From assembly GCA_016937345.1 (NCBI GenBank), contig JAFGWE010000001.1, forward strand, positions 1 through 34,651: 34,651 bases of DNA, given 5' to 3'. Positions 8,843-16,900 of this stretch are shown one piece after another. Positions within the stretch are counted from its first letter, which is position 1; each line of letters starts with the position of its first letter. Under the pieces are notes generated by a model. The model saw only the letters and a list, made by a program, of their open reading frames with translations. It did not search any database and was not told the DNA's origin. The position numbers were made by a program, and so were the translations under genes. Source of the stretch: Methanomicrobiaceae archaeon. Its GTDB lineage: Archaea; Halobacteriota; Methanomicrobia; Methanomicrobiales; Methanomicrobiaceae.

Positions 8843-8943
8843 CTGTTTTCAGATAAGGCATTTTGATATAAATAACTTGTCCGGGAAAAAGAATTTAAGA
8901 GGCAGAATCGCCGGATAATTCCTCTTTGATTAATATTTAAATC

Positions 8944-9930
8944 TCAGCGTATTGCTTTTTTTGCAAGAATACCGTCTGCAATAACAAGTGCCGCCATACA
9001 CTCTGCAACAACAACAACTCTTGGCACAATGCAGGGATCATGCCTTCCGCCTGTTGAAATTAATGTTTCTTCGCCGGAAACAGAGACCGTTTTCTGCTCT
9101 TTTTTAATTGAAGGTGTGGGTTTTACTGCAAATCTTACAATTATATCCTCACCGTTTGAAATTCCGCCGAGAATTCCTCCTGCATGATTTGACAAAAATC
9201 CGTCTTTTCCCATGCAGTCGTTATTCTCCGAACCAAATTTCCCTGCCGATAAAAATCCGTCTCCTATCTCAACACCTTTTACAGCACCGACTGACATTAA
9301 AGCAGATGCAAGGGCGGAATCAAGCTTTTCAAAGACAGGGCTTCCTATTCCTGCCGGACATCCCGATATTTTGATCTCAACAATTCCGCCGACAGAATCC
9401 CCGCCTTCTTTTGCAGCGATAATAATCTCCTCAAAGCGTTCTGGATTGGTTTCGCCGTGAATCTCAAGTATACTGCCGGAAATTGTTATTCCTTCCTTTT
9501 CAAGAAGCTTCATTGCGAGGCCGCCTGCAAGAACCCTTGATACAGTCTCTCTTCCTGAACTTCTGCCGCCTCCCCTGTGATCGCGGATGCCGTATCTTGA
9601 CTGGTAGGTGTAATCGGCATGTCCTGGCCTGAATAAATCCTTTATTGCGTCATAATCACCGCTTCTCTGATCACTGTTGTAAACAATCATTGCAACGGGT
9701 GTTCCTGTCGTTTTTCCCTCAAATACGCCAGAGAGGATAACAGGTTTATCCTCTTCCTTTCGCGGTGATGATAAAGGACTCATACCCGGTCTTCGTCTCG
9801 CAAGAAGAGGCAGCAGATCCTCTTCCGAAAATAAAATTCCGGGCAGGCATCCGTCAACAACACAGCCCAGTGCTCTCCCGTGGCTTTCACCAAAGGTGGT
9901 GCACCTGAAAAATCTCCCAAATGTGTTCAT
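8944..9930 (-). CDS. aroC: Chorismate synthase
   Basis: This 328-residue enzyme converts 5-enolpyruvylshikimate-3-phosphate to chorismate, using reduced flavin. Family signatures are clear: the N-terminal [19 protein letters not shown] with its catalytic His, the arginine-rich [20 protein letters not shown] region, [10 protein letters not shown], and the C-terminal [11 protein letters not shown] segment. It is somewhat shorter than the common 350-390 residues. It is the last gene of the aromatic operon. Its ATG overlaps the stop of the upstream shikimate kinase-dehydrogenase gene by four bases (ATGA), which implies translational coupling. Confidence 0.96.
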   Translation of the reverse strand: MNTFGRFFRCTTFGESHGRALGCVVDGCLPGILFSEEDLLPLLARRRPGMSPLSSPRKEEDKPVILSGVFEGKTTGTPVAMIVYNSDQRSGDYDAIKDLFRPGHADYTYQSRYGIRDHRGGGRSSGRETVSRVLAGGLAMKLLEKEGITISGSILEIHGETNPERFEEIIIAAKEGGDSVGGIVEIKISGCPAGIGSPVFEKLDSALASALMSVGAVKGVEIGDGFLSAGKFGSENNDCMGKDGFLSNHAGGILGGISNGEDIIVRFAVKPTPSIKKEQKTVSVSGEETLISTGGRHDPCIVPRVVVVAECMAALVIADGILAKKAIR

Positions 9931-11366
9931 TTAATAATCTCCCTTATTTCTGAGGCTAAAATTCTGATTCCAAACATCCTGAAAAACTGTTCTGCCGCCT
10001 GATGGATAAACATCTCCTCGCCGGAGATGCACAGGCATCCTGCCTCTTTTGCCTCCTTTAAAAGCCGGGTGTCAGGTGGAGTATAGACAAGATCAAAGAC
10101 TGTCATACCTGGCTTTAGGATATTTTTATCCGCAACCGGCGTGTCTGTTCCTTTCATTCCGACAGATGTGGCGTTTATTATGAGATCAGGGTTTATGGAT
10201 TCAAGCATCCCCGGACTGCCGTATTTACAATTTGTCTCAAGTGCAAGGTTTTTTGCTCTCTCTTCTGTTCTGTTGAGGATATAAATCTCAGCACCAGTAT
10301 TTTTAAGGGCGTAAACGGCCCCTCTTGCAGCGCCGCCTGCACCGAGAATTACTGCTCTTTTAGGGTTCACCCCTGCCTCTTCAAGCGGTCTTAAAACGCC
10401 CACCCAGTCTGTGTTGCATGCAAGAAGATAACCACAGCAGTTTACAACAGTGTTTGCGGCACCAAGCGCTTTAACATGCCTGCCCTTTCTGTCAGTAAAA
10501 GGAAGGATATCCTCTTTATATGGTATAGTAACGCTGATTCCCCGGAGGTTTGCCTTGCGAAATGCCCCTGCCGTCTCCTCTGCGGAATTTTTTCCGAGAT
10601 ATGTGTAATGTGCACATATACCATATCTTTCAAACAGGGTATTGTATAAATGCGGACTTCTGCTGTGGGTGCAGGGATTTCCTGCAATCGCACATATATG
10701 GCCTGCAGGATTTTTTTTAACGAACGAAAAAAGCTCTTCTTTTTTCCCTTCAGGCATAATAACATCTGAAAAAACTTCAAAAACAGGGTTGAGGCCTGAT
10801 TCATTCGTCTTAACATTGTGAAACAGCCTGTCTGTTATTTCATCACATATGTCATCCGGAAATCCTGCGGCATCAACGCAGATGTCTGCTGTCCTTGCGT
10901 ACTGTGGAAACCGTTCCCTGATAAGGAGCCTCACCTCATCTTCCGGGGTATAATTTGTAAGGGCCGGCCTTGCACTTCCGGTTATCCTCTCGTATGAAGT
11001 TTCTGAGTCAATATCCAAAAAGACCACATAGGAATTTCTTCTAAGGTTTTTTGCATTTTCATCGTCTAATACAGCCCCTCCGCCGGTAGAGACAACACAG
11101 TCTGATTCAGGCAGTCCTCTTATTACTTCTCTTTCAAGCTCTCTGAAATGCGGTTCGCCATATTTGGAGAAAATATCCGGAATATCCATTCCGCAGGCCG
11201 TCTCTATCAGGGAGTCGGTCTCAAAGAAATTCACCTCAAGTCTTCTGGAAAGCTTCCTTCCGACTGTGCTCTTTCCGGAGCCGCGAAATCCTGTCAGAAC
11301 TATTCTTCTAATAATCCCTTCCTCCTGAGTTCGTCCCAGAACCCGGGGAAGGATTTTGAGACGCAC
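9927..11366 (-). CDS. aroKE: Shikimate kinase-shikimate dehydrogenase fusion
   Basis: One frame encodes two pathway enzymes. Residues 21-185 are a bacterial-type P-loop shikimate kinase: GFRGSGKS (26-33), Asp51, Arg75, STGGG (93-97) and the lid arginine in ARPAL. Residues 222-479 are shikimate 5-dehydrogenase: SRSP (235-238), catalytic Lys284 in TIPYK, NTD (318-320), the nucleotide loop GAGGAARG (342-349) and INATSVG (397-403). Most archaea instead use an unrelated GHMP-type shikimate kinase, so this form is notable. The start is unclear. The only standard codon upstream of the P-loop is a GTG at 11366, which overlaps aroA by 67 bp. A perfect AGGAGG at 11321-11326 precedes an in-frame ATT at 11315. 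The gene ends with an ATGA overlap into aroC. Confidence 0.93.
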   Translation of the reverse strand: MRLKILPRVLGRTQEEGIIRRIVLTGFRGSGKSTVGRKLSRRLEVNFFETDSLIETACGMDIPDIFSKYGEPHFRELEREVIRGLPESDCVVSTGGGAVLDDENAKNLRRNSYVVFLDIDSETSYERITGSARPALTNYTPEDEVRLLIRERFPQYARTADICVDAAGFPDDICDEITDRLFHNVKTNESGLNPVFEVFSDVIMPEGKKEELFSFVKKNPAGHICAIAGNPCTHSRSPHLYNTLFERYGICAHYTYLGKNSAEETAGAFRKANLRGISVTIPYKEDILPFTDRKGRHVKALGAANTVVNCCGYLLACNTDWVGVLRPLEEAGVNPKRAVILGAGGAARGAVYALKNTGAEIYILNRTEERAKNLALETNCKYGSPGMLESINPDLIINATSVGMKGTDTPVADKNILKPGMTVFDLVYTPPDTRLLKEAKEAGCLCISGEEMFIHQAAEQFFRMFGIRILASEIREIIK

Positions 11367-12571
11367 TCGGCATCCCTTACAATGACGCCTCCCGTTCCAA
11401 GACCTATCAGTGCAGATGACATTGCTGTTCTGTGATCATCTTTCGGGTCTGCAATAAAGCCATGAAGCTCTTTTGGTGTGATTGAGACTGAATTATCAGT
11501 ACTTTCAAAATCGCATCCGGATAAAACAACCATCCTTTCGATAGCCTCAATCCTGTCACTTTCCTTATATCTTAGATGCGAAATGCCCCTTATTATTGTC
11601 TTTGTAGAGGCGAAGACTGAAACTGCACAGAGAGTCTGCACTATATCCGGAGATGATGACATATCTGCTTCAACTCCTGTGATATCTTTCTCACACTCAA
11701 CAGTGACCGAATCCTCATCCTTTGTTATTATGCATCCCATATCCGCAAGTGATATTAAAAAAGCCCGGTCACCCTGAACAGACTCCGGATTAAGATTTTT
11801 AACTCTTACCTTTCCTTTGCATACGGGCGCTATTGCAAAAAAATAGGACGCAGACGAGTAGTCCCCCTCAACAGTGTAGTCAGTTGCACAATAGACCGAC
11901 TGGGATACATGCCATGTTTTATCCGGCGTCAGATATACATCAGCGCCAAACTTTCGCATAACACTTGTTGTAATATCAACATATGAACGTGACACTACAC
12001 TGCCTTTGGGCATTATATCAACAGGTGAATTTGCATATGGCGAGCATATCATTACAGATGATATAAACTGACTGCTCTTTGATGCATCAACAATAATCCT
12101 TCCACCCTCAAATTCACCGGAAATTCTAAGCGGCGGATAACCTTTCTTTCCAAGAAATTCAATCTCTGCACCTGCCTGCAAAAGTGCATCGCAGAGGCCT
12201 CCGACCGGTCTTTCCATCATTCTTGCTGTGCCTGTAAGAGTTACTTTTGAAGGTGACAACAGGGCAAATGTTGCAAGATGGCGAAGTGAGGTTCCGGAAT
12301 TCTGACAGTCGATAGTCACATCCCCCATATCAGGAAGAACTCCTGATGTTCCGAAGACTATTATATCATCATCTTTATTTTTTATTTCAACACCAAGTTT
12401 TCTTAAGGCCTCAATCGTGACACTGATGTCATCAGAATAAAGAGGGTTTCTGATTATTGAAGTGCCGTCAGATAATGCCGCTGCAATAAGAGCACGGTGT
12501 GTGTAGCTCTTTGAGGGCGGTGCTGTGAAATCAAGCAGAACATTTTTGACTTTTTTTATTTTAATATCCAT
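11300..12571 (-). CDS. aroA: EPSP synthase (3-phosphoshikimate 1-carboxyvinyltransferase)
   Basis: The 423-residue enzyme joins phosphoenolpyruvate to shikimate 3-phosphate. Signatures are the N-terminal PPSKSYTHRALIAAALSDG (substrate Lys and Arg), NSGTSLRHL for the family NxGTxxR motif, MMERPVGGL, and HLRYKESDRI near the C-terminus. Two-domain length is normal. The ATG at 12571 follows AAGGAG and overlaps the end of the prephenate dehydratase gene by 11 bp. The end of aroA in turn contains the ribosome site of the kinase-dehydrogenase fusion. This nesting indicates one tightly packed operon. Confidence 0.96.
   Translation of the reverse strand: MDIKIKKVKNVLLDFTAPPSKSYTHRALIAAALSDGTSIIRNPLYSDDISVTIEALRKLGVEIKNKDDDIIVFGTSGVLPDMGDVTIDCQNSGTSLRHLATFALLSPSKVTLTGTARMMERPVGGLCDALLQAGAEIEFLGKKGYPPLRISGEFEGGRIIVDASKSSQFISSVMICSPYANSPVDIMPKGSVVSRSYVDITTSVMRKFGADVYLTPDKTWHVSQSVYCATDYTVEGDYSSASYFFAIAPVCKGKVRVKNLNPESVQGDRAFLISLADMGCIITKDEDSVTVECEKDITGVEADMSSSPDIVQTLCAVSVFASTKTIIRGISHLRYKESDRIEAIERMVVLSGCDFESTDNSVSITPKELHGFIADPKDDHRTAMSSALIGLGTGGVIVRDAECVSKSFPGFWDELRRKGLLEE
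11321..11326 (-). promoter_or_regulatory. Strong ribosome binding site for aroKE inside aroA
   Basis: On the minus strand, AGGAGG lies within the last codons of aroA. It is followed 5 bases later by ATT (11315-11313) and 8 bases later by another ATT, both in the kinase frame and just ahead of the conserved IVLTGFRG strand. No ATG, GTG or TTG is placed to use it. Confidence 0.5.
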
Positions 12572-13370
12572 TATCCTTAATACTCCTTTTTTTATAGCAC
12601 CCCAGCTCTTTTAAACCGGTTATTGCCTCTAATTCAGATATTGCGCCCTGCCATCCGTCGTCTGTTTCAAAATCGATGAAAAAGACATATCTGCCGATAC
12701 CCTCCTTTGAAGGTCTGGACTCTATTCTTGTAAGATTAATCTTTTTTCGTGCGAAAATTTCCAGAATGCCGTATAAAAGGCCGGGACGGTTATCTTTTGG
12801 AATTATGACAATGCTGCATTTATCAGGTTCATCCGGAAAAATATGGCCGGATGAAATTTCGAGAAACCTTGTTGTATTGTTTTCGGAATTCTGTATATCT
12901 TTTTTTAGGACAGGCAGGTTATATAACTTCGCCGCACTTTTTGTTGTAACAGCCGCAGAATTTGGGACTGATTCAGCATATTCAGCACTCTTCGCATTGC
13001 TGCTTGTGTGAATCAGGCTCAAATCCTTCAAGTTTCTTAAATAAATGCTGCACTGTTCGTGTGACTGGGGGTGGGTGTATATAACTGATATTTCCTCCTC
13101 TTTATATTTTGAAACAAAGAAATGTCTGATTGGCATGTAATATTCAGCTGTTATCCTGCATTCTGTCTGCAAAAGTCCGTCCAGTGTCTCACCTACTCCG
13201 CCTGCCTCGCTGTTTTCAACAGGAACAATACCTCTGATATTTTTTTCCAGAACTGCTGTAAATACATCCCTTATTGTCGGAAAGAGTAGTATCTCTTCAC
13301 CTTCTTTTCTTATCTTCTCTGCAAGCTCACAGGAGAATGTGCCCTTTGGACCAAGGATTGCTATTGTCAT
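12561..13370 (-). CDS. pheA: Prephenate dehydratase with ACT domain
   Basis: The 269-residue protein has an N-terminal prephenate dehydratase domain (GPKGTFS at the start, VPVENSEAGGVGETLDGL, and NNTTRFLEIS near 165-174) and a C-terminal ACT domain from about 185 (PGLLYGILEIFARKKINLTRIESRP). It converts prephenate to phenylpyruvate for phenylalanine. The ACT GALL- and ESRP-type motifs are the usual site of phenylalanine feedback inhibition. There is no chorismate mutase domain, unlike enterobacterial PheA. Its ATG overlaps the tyrA stop by four bases. Confidence 0.95.
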   Translation of the reverse strand: MTIAILGPKGTFSCELAEKIRKEGEEILLFPTIRDVFTAVLEKNIRGIVPVENSEAGGVGETLDGLLQTECRITAEYYMPIRHFFVSKYKEEEISVIYTHPQSHEQCSIYLRNLKDLSLIHTSSNAKSAEYAESVPNSAAVTTKSAAKLYNLPVLKKDIQNSENNTTRFLEISSGHIFPDEPDKCSIVIIPKDNRPGLLYGILEIFARKKINLTRIESRPSKEGIGRYVFFIDFETDDGWQGAISELEAITGLKELGCYKKRSIKDNGY

Positions 13371-14206
13371 TTCCCTTTCACCATTGCCTCTATTAAAAGG
13401 TCAGTATCATTTGTTGCCTGCGGAATGTAAGCCCGGAATGCCTCACTGTTGGACTTAAAAAAATCCGAAAAGCTCTCATTATCCTTTGATGAGACTATTT
13501 TTCCAAGTGTTCTGACGGAATTTGAGAATTCTCCGATTACTTTTTCAGCTTCAGGATTCATCTGGAGAATATCTGCATAAAGTGATGCGTTCTGTCCGAG
13601 AATTCTTCCGATTAAGCCCATCTCTATTCTGTAAACCGGACTCATCACAGAGATCAGGGATTCAAGAGGTATCCCTGTGTTTTTGATTGTCTCTGCAACA
13701 GAAAGGGTTGCAAAATGTACAAGACCCTGAACAACACCCATAATTCTGTCATGCTCCTGCGGGGTCATCGTGCAGACTGTCGCACCTTCATTTCTGAAGA
13801 TATCAAACAGGCTCTCCTGTGTAGTTTCATCACAGCGGACCGGTGTTGCAGCAATTGTCTGGCCTGAGATTCCTGATACGGAAGGGCCAAACATAGGATG
13901 AAGGCCGATAACCTTAGCCTCTGATTTCAGCATCGCAGATACGGGGGCTGTTTTTATTGATGTAAAATCACACAATAGCTGCTCTTTTTTTAAGAGTGGT
14001 GCAATCTCATCAATTATCCTGACAGTGTCATGAATGGGAACAGAGACTATCACAATGTCACACATTTTTGCGATATCTGCATTTGATACAGGTGTTTTTC
14101 TGCCTGAACATATGACCTCATATCCTGCTCTTTCAAAAACACCTGAGAAGAGGCGGCCCATACCGCCAAATCCCCCGATAATGCCTACTGCAGTTCCGTT
14201 TTTCAT
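13367..14206 (-). CDS. tyrA: Prephenate dehydrogenase
   Basis: This 279-residue protein has an N-terminal Rossmann nucleotide loop (VGIIGGFGGMGRLFS), the VSVPIHDT and DFTSIKTAP segments, and the catalytic histidine in GLHPMFGPSVSG. It oxidatively decarboxylates prephenate to 4-hydroxyphenylpyruvate for tyrosine. No chorismate mutase or ACT domain is fused to it. It starts 3 bp after the stop of the 3-dehydroquinate synthase gene and overlaps pheA by four bases, so the tyrosine and phenylalanine branches are made from one message. Confidence 0.94.
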   Translation of the reverse strand: MKNGTAVGIIGGFGGMGRLFSGVFERAGYEVICSGRKTPVSNADIAKMCDIVIVSVPIHDTVRIIDEIAPLLKKEQLLCDFTSIKTAPVSAMLKSEAKVIGLHPMFGPSVSGISGQTIAATPVRCDETTQESLFDIFRNEGATVCTMTPQEHDRIMGVVQGLVHFATLSVAETIKNTGIPLESLISVMSPVYRIEMGLIGRILGQNASLYADILQMNPEAEKVIGEFSNSVRTLGKIVSSKDNESFSDFFKSNSEAFRAYIPQATNDTDLLIEAMVKGK

Positions 14207-14209
14207 GGC

Positions 14210-15199
14210 TTATTTCTCAAGTATTGTTTCATTTATTGCATGGCCGAAATGCCGTCCGCCGGATTCAATGCGGCCGAGAACTTTGTCTCCCGGTTTTAAA
14301 TCCACAACTGATACCGCTTTTTTGTCCTCTCCCACAAGGCGGATGGTCTCAGCATTCTGAAGTACAAGTGAGAGGGTTTTGCCTTCGGATTCAGCCTCAA
14401 CCAACAGGAGGGGGCGGCGTTCTATCTTGACTCTTCCGACTGTCGCCTCAGTTGTCTTGCCGTCTGCACCTGCAATTAACACACGATCACCTGCCTTTAT
14501 CTCTGAGAGGTATGAGGTTTTTCCGTTTGCCATCATTGCATATGCATGAACGGCTCCTGCATTTACGCGAAAAGGTCTTGGTGCAACATAAGGGTTTTCA
14601 AGTGTTTCCGCATGAACCAGAAGAAAAGATGATGATGTGTTTCCGATTATCATCCCTTCTCCGTCATGCATCATTGAGCATGTATCAACACATACGCGGT
14701 CACCCATTCCTGCCGGTGTGACAGATTTTACTGTAAAGACTGAAAGCCCGATTGTGCCTGCACTCTCCAGAACCATCTTTGAAACCGCTTTTATTACAGC
14801 GGGATTTTTGTTTTTCAGAACAATTCCGGCTGCACCCTTCTCCAGAACACCAAGGGCCATAGCAGCCTCTTTTTCATCGCTTACGCCTGCAATAATCTTG
14901 TCAGACTGTGCAACGAGGTTCTCTAAGGGAATTACAGTCCAGTCGGTGGTTGTAACTATTACAAATCCGCGTTTTGAAAGATTAACTGCCTCATTTTCTG
15001 ATTTTTTATCTGTAATTTCAATCTCAAAGATATCTTTACCGATTTCAAGGTCGCCGTTTTTGGCAATTGTTTTAATCCGGCCGAGTTTTTTCACCTTTTC
15101 CGCATCATCCGCAATTATTGCATCACAGCCGCTCTCAATCGCAGTTGTTGCACATTCCTTGTCCCATTCCCTTAAGTCCACCCAGAATTCCTTTTTCAT
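14210..15199 (-). CDS. aroB': 3-dehydroquinate synthase II (archaeal AroB')
   Basis: The 329-residue protein matches the archaeal type II dehydroquinate synthase (MJ1249 family): MKKEFWVDLREWDKE at the start, TTDWTVIPLENLVA, GVLEKGAAGIVLK, VCVDTCSMMHDGEGMIIGN, and a C-terminal half with RPFRVNAGAVHAY and KPGDKVLGR. It oxidatively deaminates and cyclises ADH (2-amino-3,7-dideoxy-D-threo-hept-6-ulosonate) to 3-dehydroquinate, replacing the bacterial DAHP-AroB route. I chose the ATG at 15199 over one at 15229 because GCAGGAG lies 8 bases ahead. The longer form would overlap the upstream gene and lack a ribosome site. Its substrate is made by the adjacent upstream genes. Confidence 0.95.
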   Translation of the reverse strand: MKKEFWVDLREWDKECATTAIESGCDAIIADDAEKVKKLGRIKTIAKNGDLEIGKDIFEIEITDKKSENEAVNLSKRGFVIVTTTDWTVIPLENLVAQSDKIIAGVSDEKEAAMALGVLEKGAAGIVLKNKNPAVIKAVSKMVLESAGTIGLSVFTVKSVTPAGMGDRVCVDTCSMMHDGEGMIIGNTSSSFLLVHAETLENPYVAPRPFRVNAGAVHAYAMMANGKTSYLSEIKAGDRVLIAGADGKTTEATVGRVKIERRPLLLVEAESEGKTLSLVLQNAETIRLVGEDKKAVSVVDLKPGDKVLGRIESGGRHFGHAINETILEK

Positions 15200-15219
15200 A
15201 TCAAATGCTCCTGCGGCTT

Positions 15220-16005
15220 TCAGATGCATCCTTTCAGTGCATCCTCAGGTTTGGTTTTCTCATGGACGACACTGCATAGTGCACGTATGAAATCTTTCGG
15301 GTTTTCTCTCTGGAATGCATTTCTTCCGAGAGCAACCCCTGCACAGCCTGCTGAGATGGCATCTTTTACACTCTTTAAAGTCTCAAGATCGCCTGCCTTT
15401 TCACCGCCTGCAACGATAACCGGAACCGAGCATGCAGCCGTTATCTTTTTAAATGAATCCGGGTCGCCTGTGTAGCTTGTCTTGATGATGTCAGCGCCGA
15501 TCTCCTCTGCAACTCTTACACAGTGTCCTATTGCAACAGGCGACTGCGGGTTGATACCTTCTCCTCTCGGGTATATCATGACTAAAAGAGGCATTCCCCA
15601 TTTAGTACAGTCCTTTGATATTCTCCCTGCCTCTTCAATCATCTTGGACTCCTGTGGTGCACCGAGGTTTATGTGAATTGAGACTGCATCTGCTCCCAGA
15701 GCAACTGCCTCCTCAACGGTGCAGACTATTACCTTGTCGTTCGGGTCAGGGTTTAGTGATGTACTGGCCGAGAGGTGCACAATAAGGCCGATGTCACCAC
15801 CGTGTTTCCTGTGGCCTGCCTTTACCATTCCCTTGTGAAGAACTATTGCACTTGCGCCTCCGTCTGAGATTTCGCCGATTATTTTTGGCATATCAGAAAG
15901 GCCCTCAATCTGTCCGAGGGTAAAGCCGTGATCCATCGGGATTATTACTGTTCTTCCTGTGTTTCTGTTCATTATCCTTTCAAGTCGTATTGCTTTTCCA
16001 ATCAT
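15220..16005 (-). CDS. aroA': ADH synthase / class I aldolase family, paralogue 1
   Basis: This 261-residue class I aldolase-fold enzyme belongs to the family of MJ0400 (ADH synthase). Visible active-site elements are IPMDHG near residue 24, YPRG near 145, the Schiff-base lysine in IIKTSYTGDP, and phosphate-binding VAGG and VALGRNAF loops. The family condenses a 6-deoxy-5-ketofructose 1-phosphate unit with aspartate semialdehyde, or acts as an aldolase on fructose phosphates, opening the archaeal aromatic pathway. It differs from its upstream twin near the substrate pocket (HGFTLGQI against [20 protein letters not shown] against [12 protein letters not shown]). Which paralogue is the true ADH synthase cannot be read from sequence alone. 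The stop lies 20 bp before the aroB' start. Confidence 0.88.
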   Translation of the reverse strand: MIGKAIRLERIMNRNTGRTVIIPMDHGFTLGQIEGLSDMPKIIGEISDGGASAIVLHKGMVKAGHRKHGGDIGLIVHLSASTSLNPDPNDKVIVCTVEEAVALGADAVSIHINLGAPQESKMIEEAGRISKDCTKWGMPLLVMIYPRGEGINPQSPVAIGHCVRVAEEIGADIIKTSYTGDPDSFKKITAACSVPVIVAGGEKAGDLETLKSVKDAISAGCAGVALGRNAFQRENPKDFIRALCSVVHEKTKPEDALKGCI

Positions 16006-16018
16006 AATTAAGACCTTT

Positions 16019-16816
16019 TTAGTTATCTGCCTTTAAAATTTCAACTGCTTCTTCAGCCGTTCTTCTGTCATGAACTATCATTGCAGCAGCCCTTACAAAT
16101 TTATCGGGATATTTATGCTGGAATGCGTTTCTTCCGATAGATACGCCTGCAGCACCGCCCTCCATTGCACCTTCTATCAGCTGCATTGTTGAGAAGTCAT
16201 CTGTCTTTGACCCTCCTGCGATTACAACCGGGACATGGCATCCCTCTGTCACTTCCCTGAAAGAGTCCGGGTCGCCTGTGTAAACCGTTTTTATGATGTC
16301 AGCACCAAGTTCTGATCCCACACGGGCGGCGATCTTTATTGATTCTGTCATGTTTTCTCCGGTAATTTTCTTTCCTCTCGGGTACATCATCGCAAGAAGT
16401 GGCATTCCCCATTCTATACACTCGATTGCGACTTTTCCAAGGTCTGAGAGCATGTTGGCCTCGTTCTCGGCTCCGACATTCACATGAATGGAAACTCCGT
16501 CGGCACCCATTTTAAGGGCGTTTTGCACAGTGTTTATTATGACCTTGTTGTTCGGGTCAGGGCCCAGGTCTGTGCTTGCCGAAAGGTGAAGAATCAGGCC
16601 TATATCAGGGCCTCCCTTTCTGTGTCCGTGAAGTGCAAGGCCCATATGGCCTATTACTGCATTCGCACCGCCTTTTGCAACGAGATCCACACTTCTTTCA
16701 AGGTCGATTAATCCCGGTATCGGGCCGCTTGAAACTCCGTGATCCATCGGAACGATTACAGTTGTTCCTGTATCACGTTTCATTATCCGCTCAAGTCTTA
16801 TCTCTTTTCCTCTCAT
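16019..16816 (-). CDS. aroA': ADH synthase / class I aldolase family, paralogue 2 (first gene of operon)
   Basis: The 265-residue protein is about half identical by eye to the next gene, with the same catalytic landmarks: [21 protein letters not shown], the Schiff-base lysine in [19 protein letters not shown] and SIGRNAFQ. The HGVSxGPIxG motif resembles characterised ADH synthase MJ0400 as I recall it, so this copy may be the true ADH synthase. That is inference. Methanogens need both an aldolase that makes the 6-deoxy-ketofructose phosphate precursor and ADH synthase, so the pair may split these steps. The start has AAGGAGAG 5-12 bases upstream (16821-16830) and a TATA-like TTTTAAAAAG at 16890-16899, making this the operon's promoter-proximal gene. 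Confidence 0.88.
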   Translation of the reverse strand: MRGKEIRLERIMKRDTGTTVIVPMDHGVSSGPIPGLIDLERSVDLVAKGGANAVIGHMGLALHGHRKGGPDIGLILHLSASTDLGPDPNNKVIINTVQNALKMGADGVSIHVNVGAENEANMLSDLGKVAIECIEWGMPLLAMMYPRGKKITGENMTESIKIAARVGSELGADIIKTVYTGDPDSFREVTEGCHVPVVIAGGSKTDDFSTMQLIEGAMEGGAAGVSIGRNAFQHKYPDKFVRAAAMIVHDRRTAEEAVEILKADN

Positions 16817-16820
16817 TTTG

Positions 16821-16900
16821 TTCTCTCCTTTTTTTTGAATTTTCCTGATTTTTCCCTTATTTTTTTCTGATTTTTAGCTGCAATCATAACTTTTTAAAAT
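16821..16900 (-). promoter_or_regulatory. Promoter and leader of the aromatic operon
   Basis: On the minus strand a TATA-like TTTTAAAAAG (16890-16899) is followed by a purine-rich leader of about 50 bases and AAGGAGAG before the ATG at 16816. No other promoter candidate is evident within the operon, whose genes overlap or are at most 20 bp apart. Confidence 0.45.

Noticed and set aside
15199-15229. Longer start for 3-dehydroquinate synthase II
   Set aside because: The extension overlaps the upstream gene and has no ribosome site, while the ATG at 15199 does.
14637-15290. 217-codon plus-strand frame
   Set aside because: It is antisense to the dehydroquinate synthase gene, has no motifs and is explained by codon bias of the real gene.
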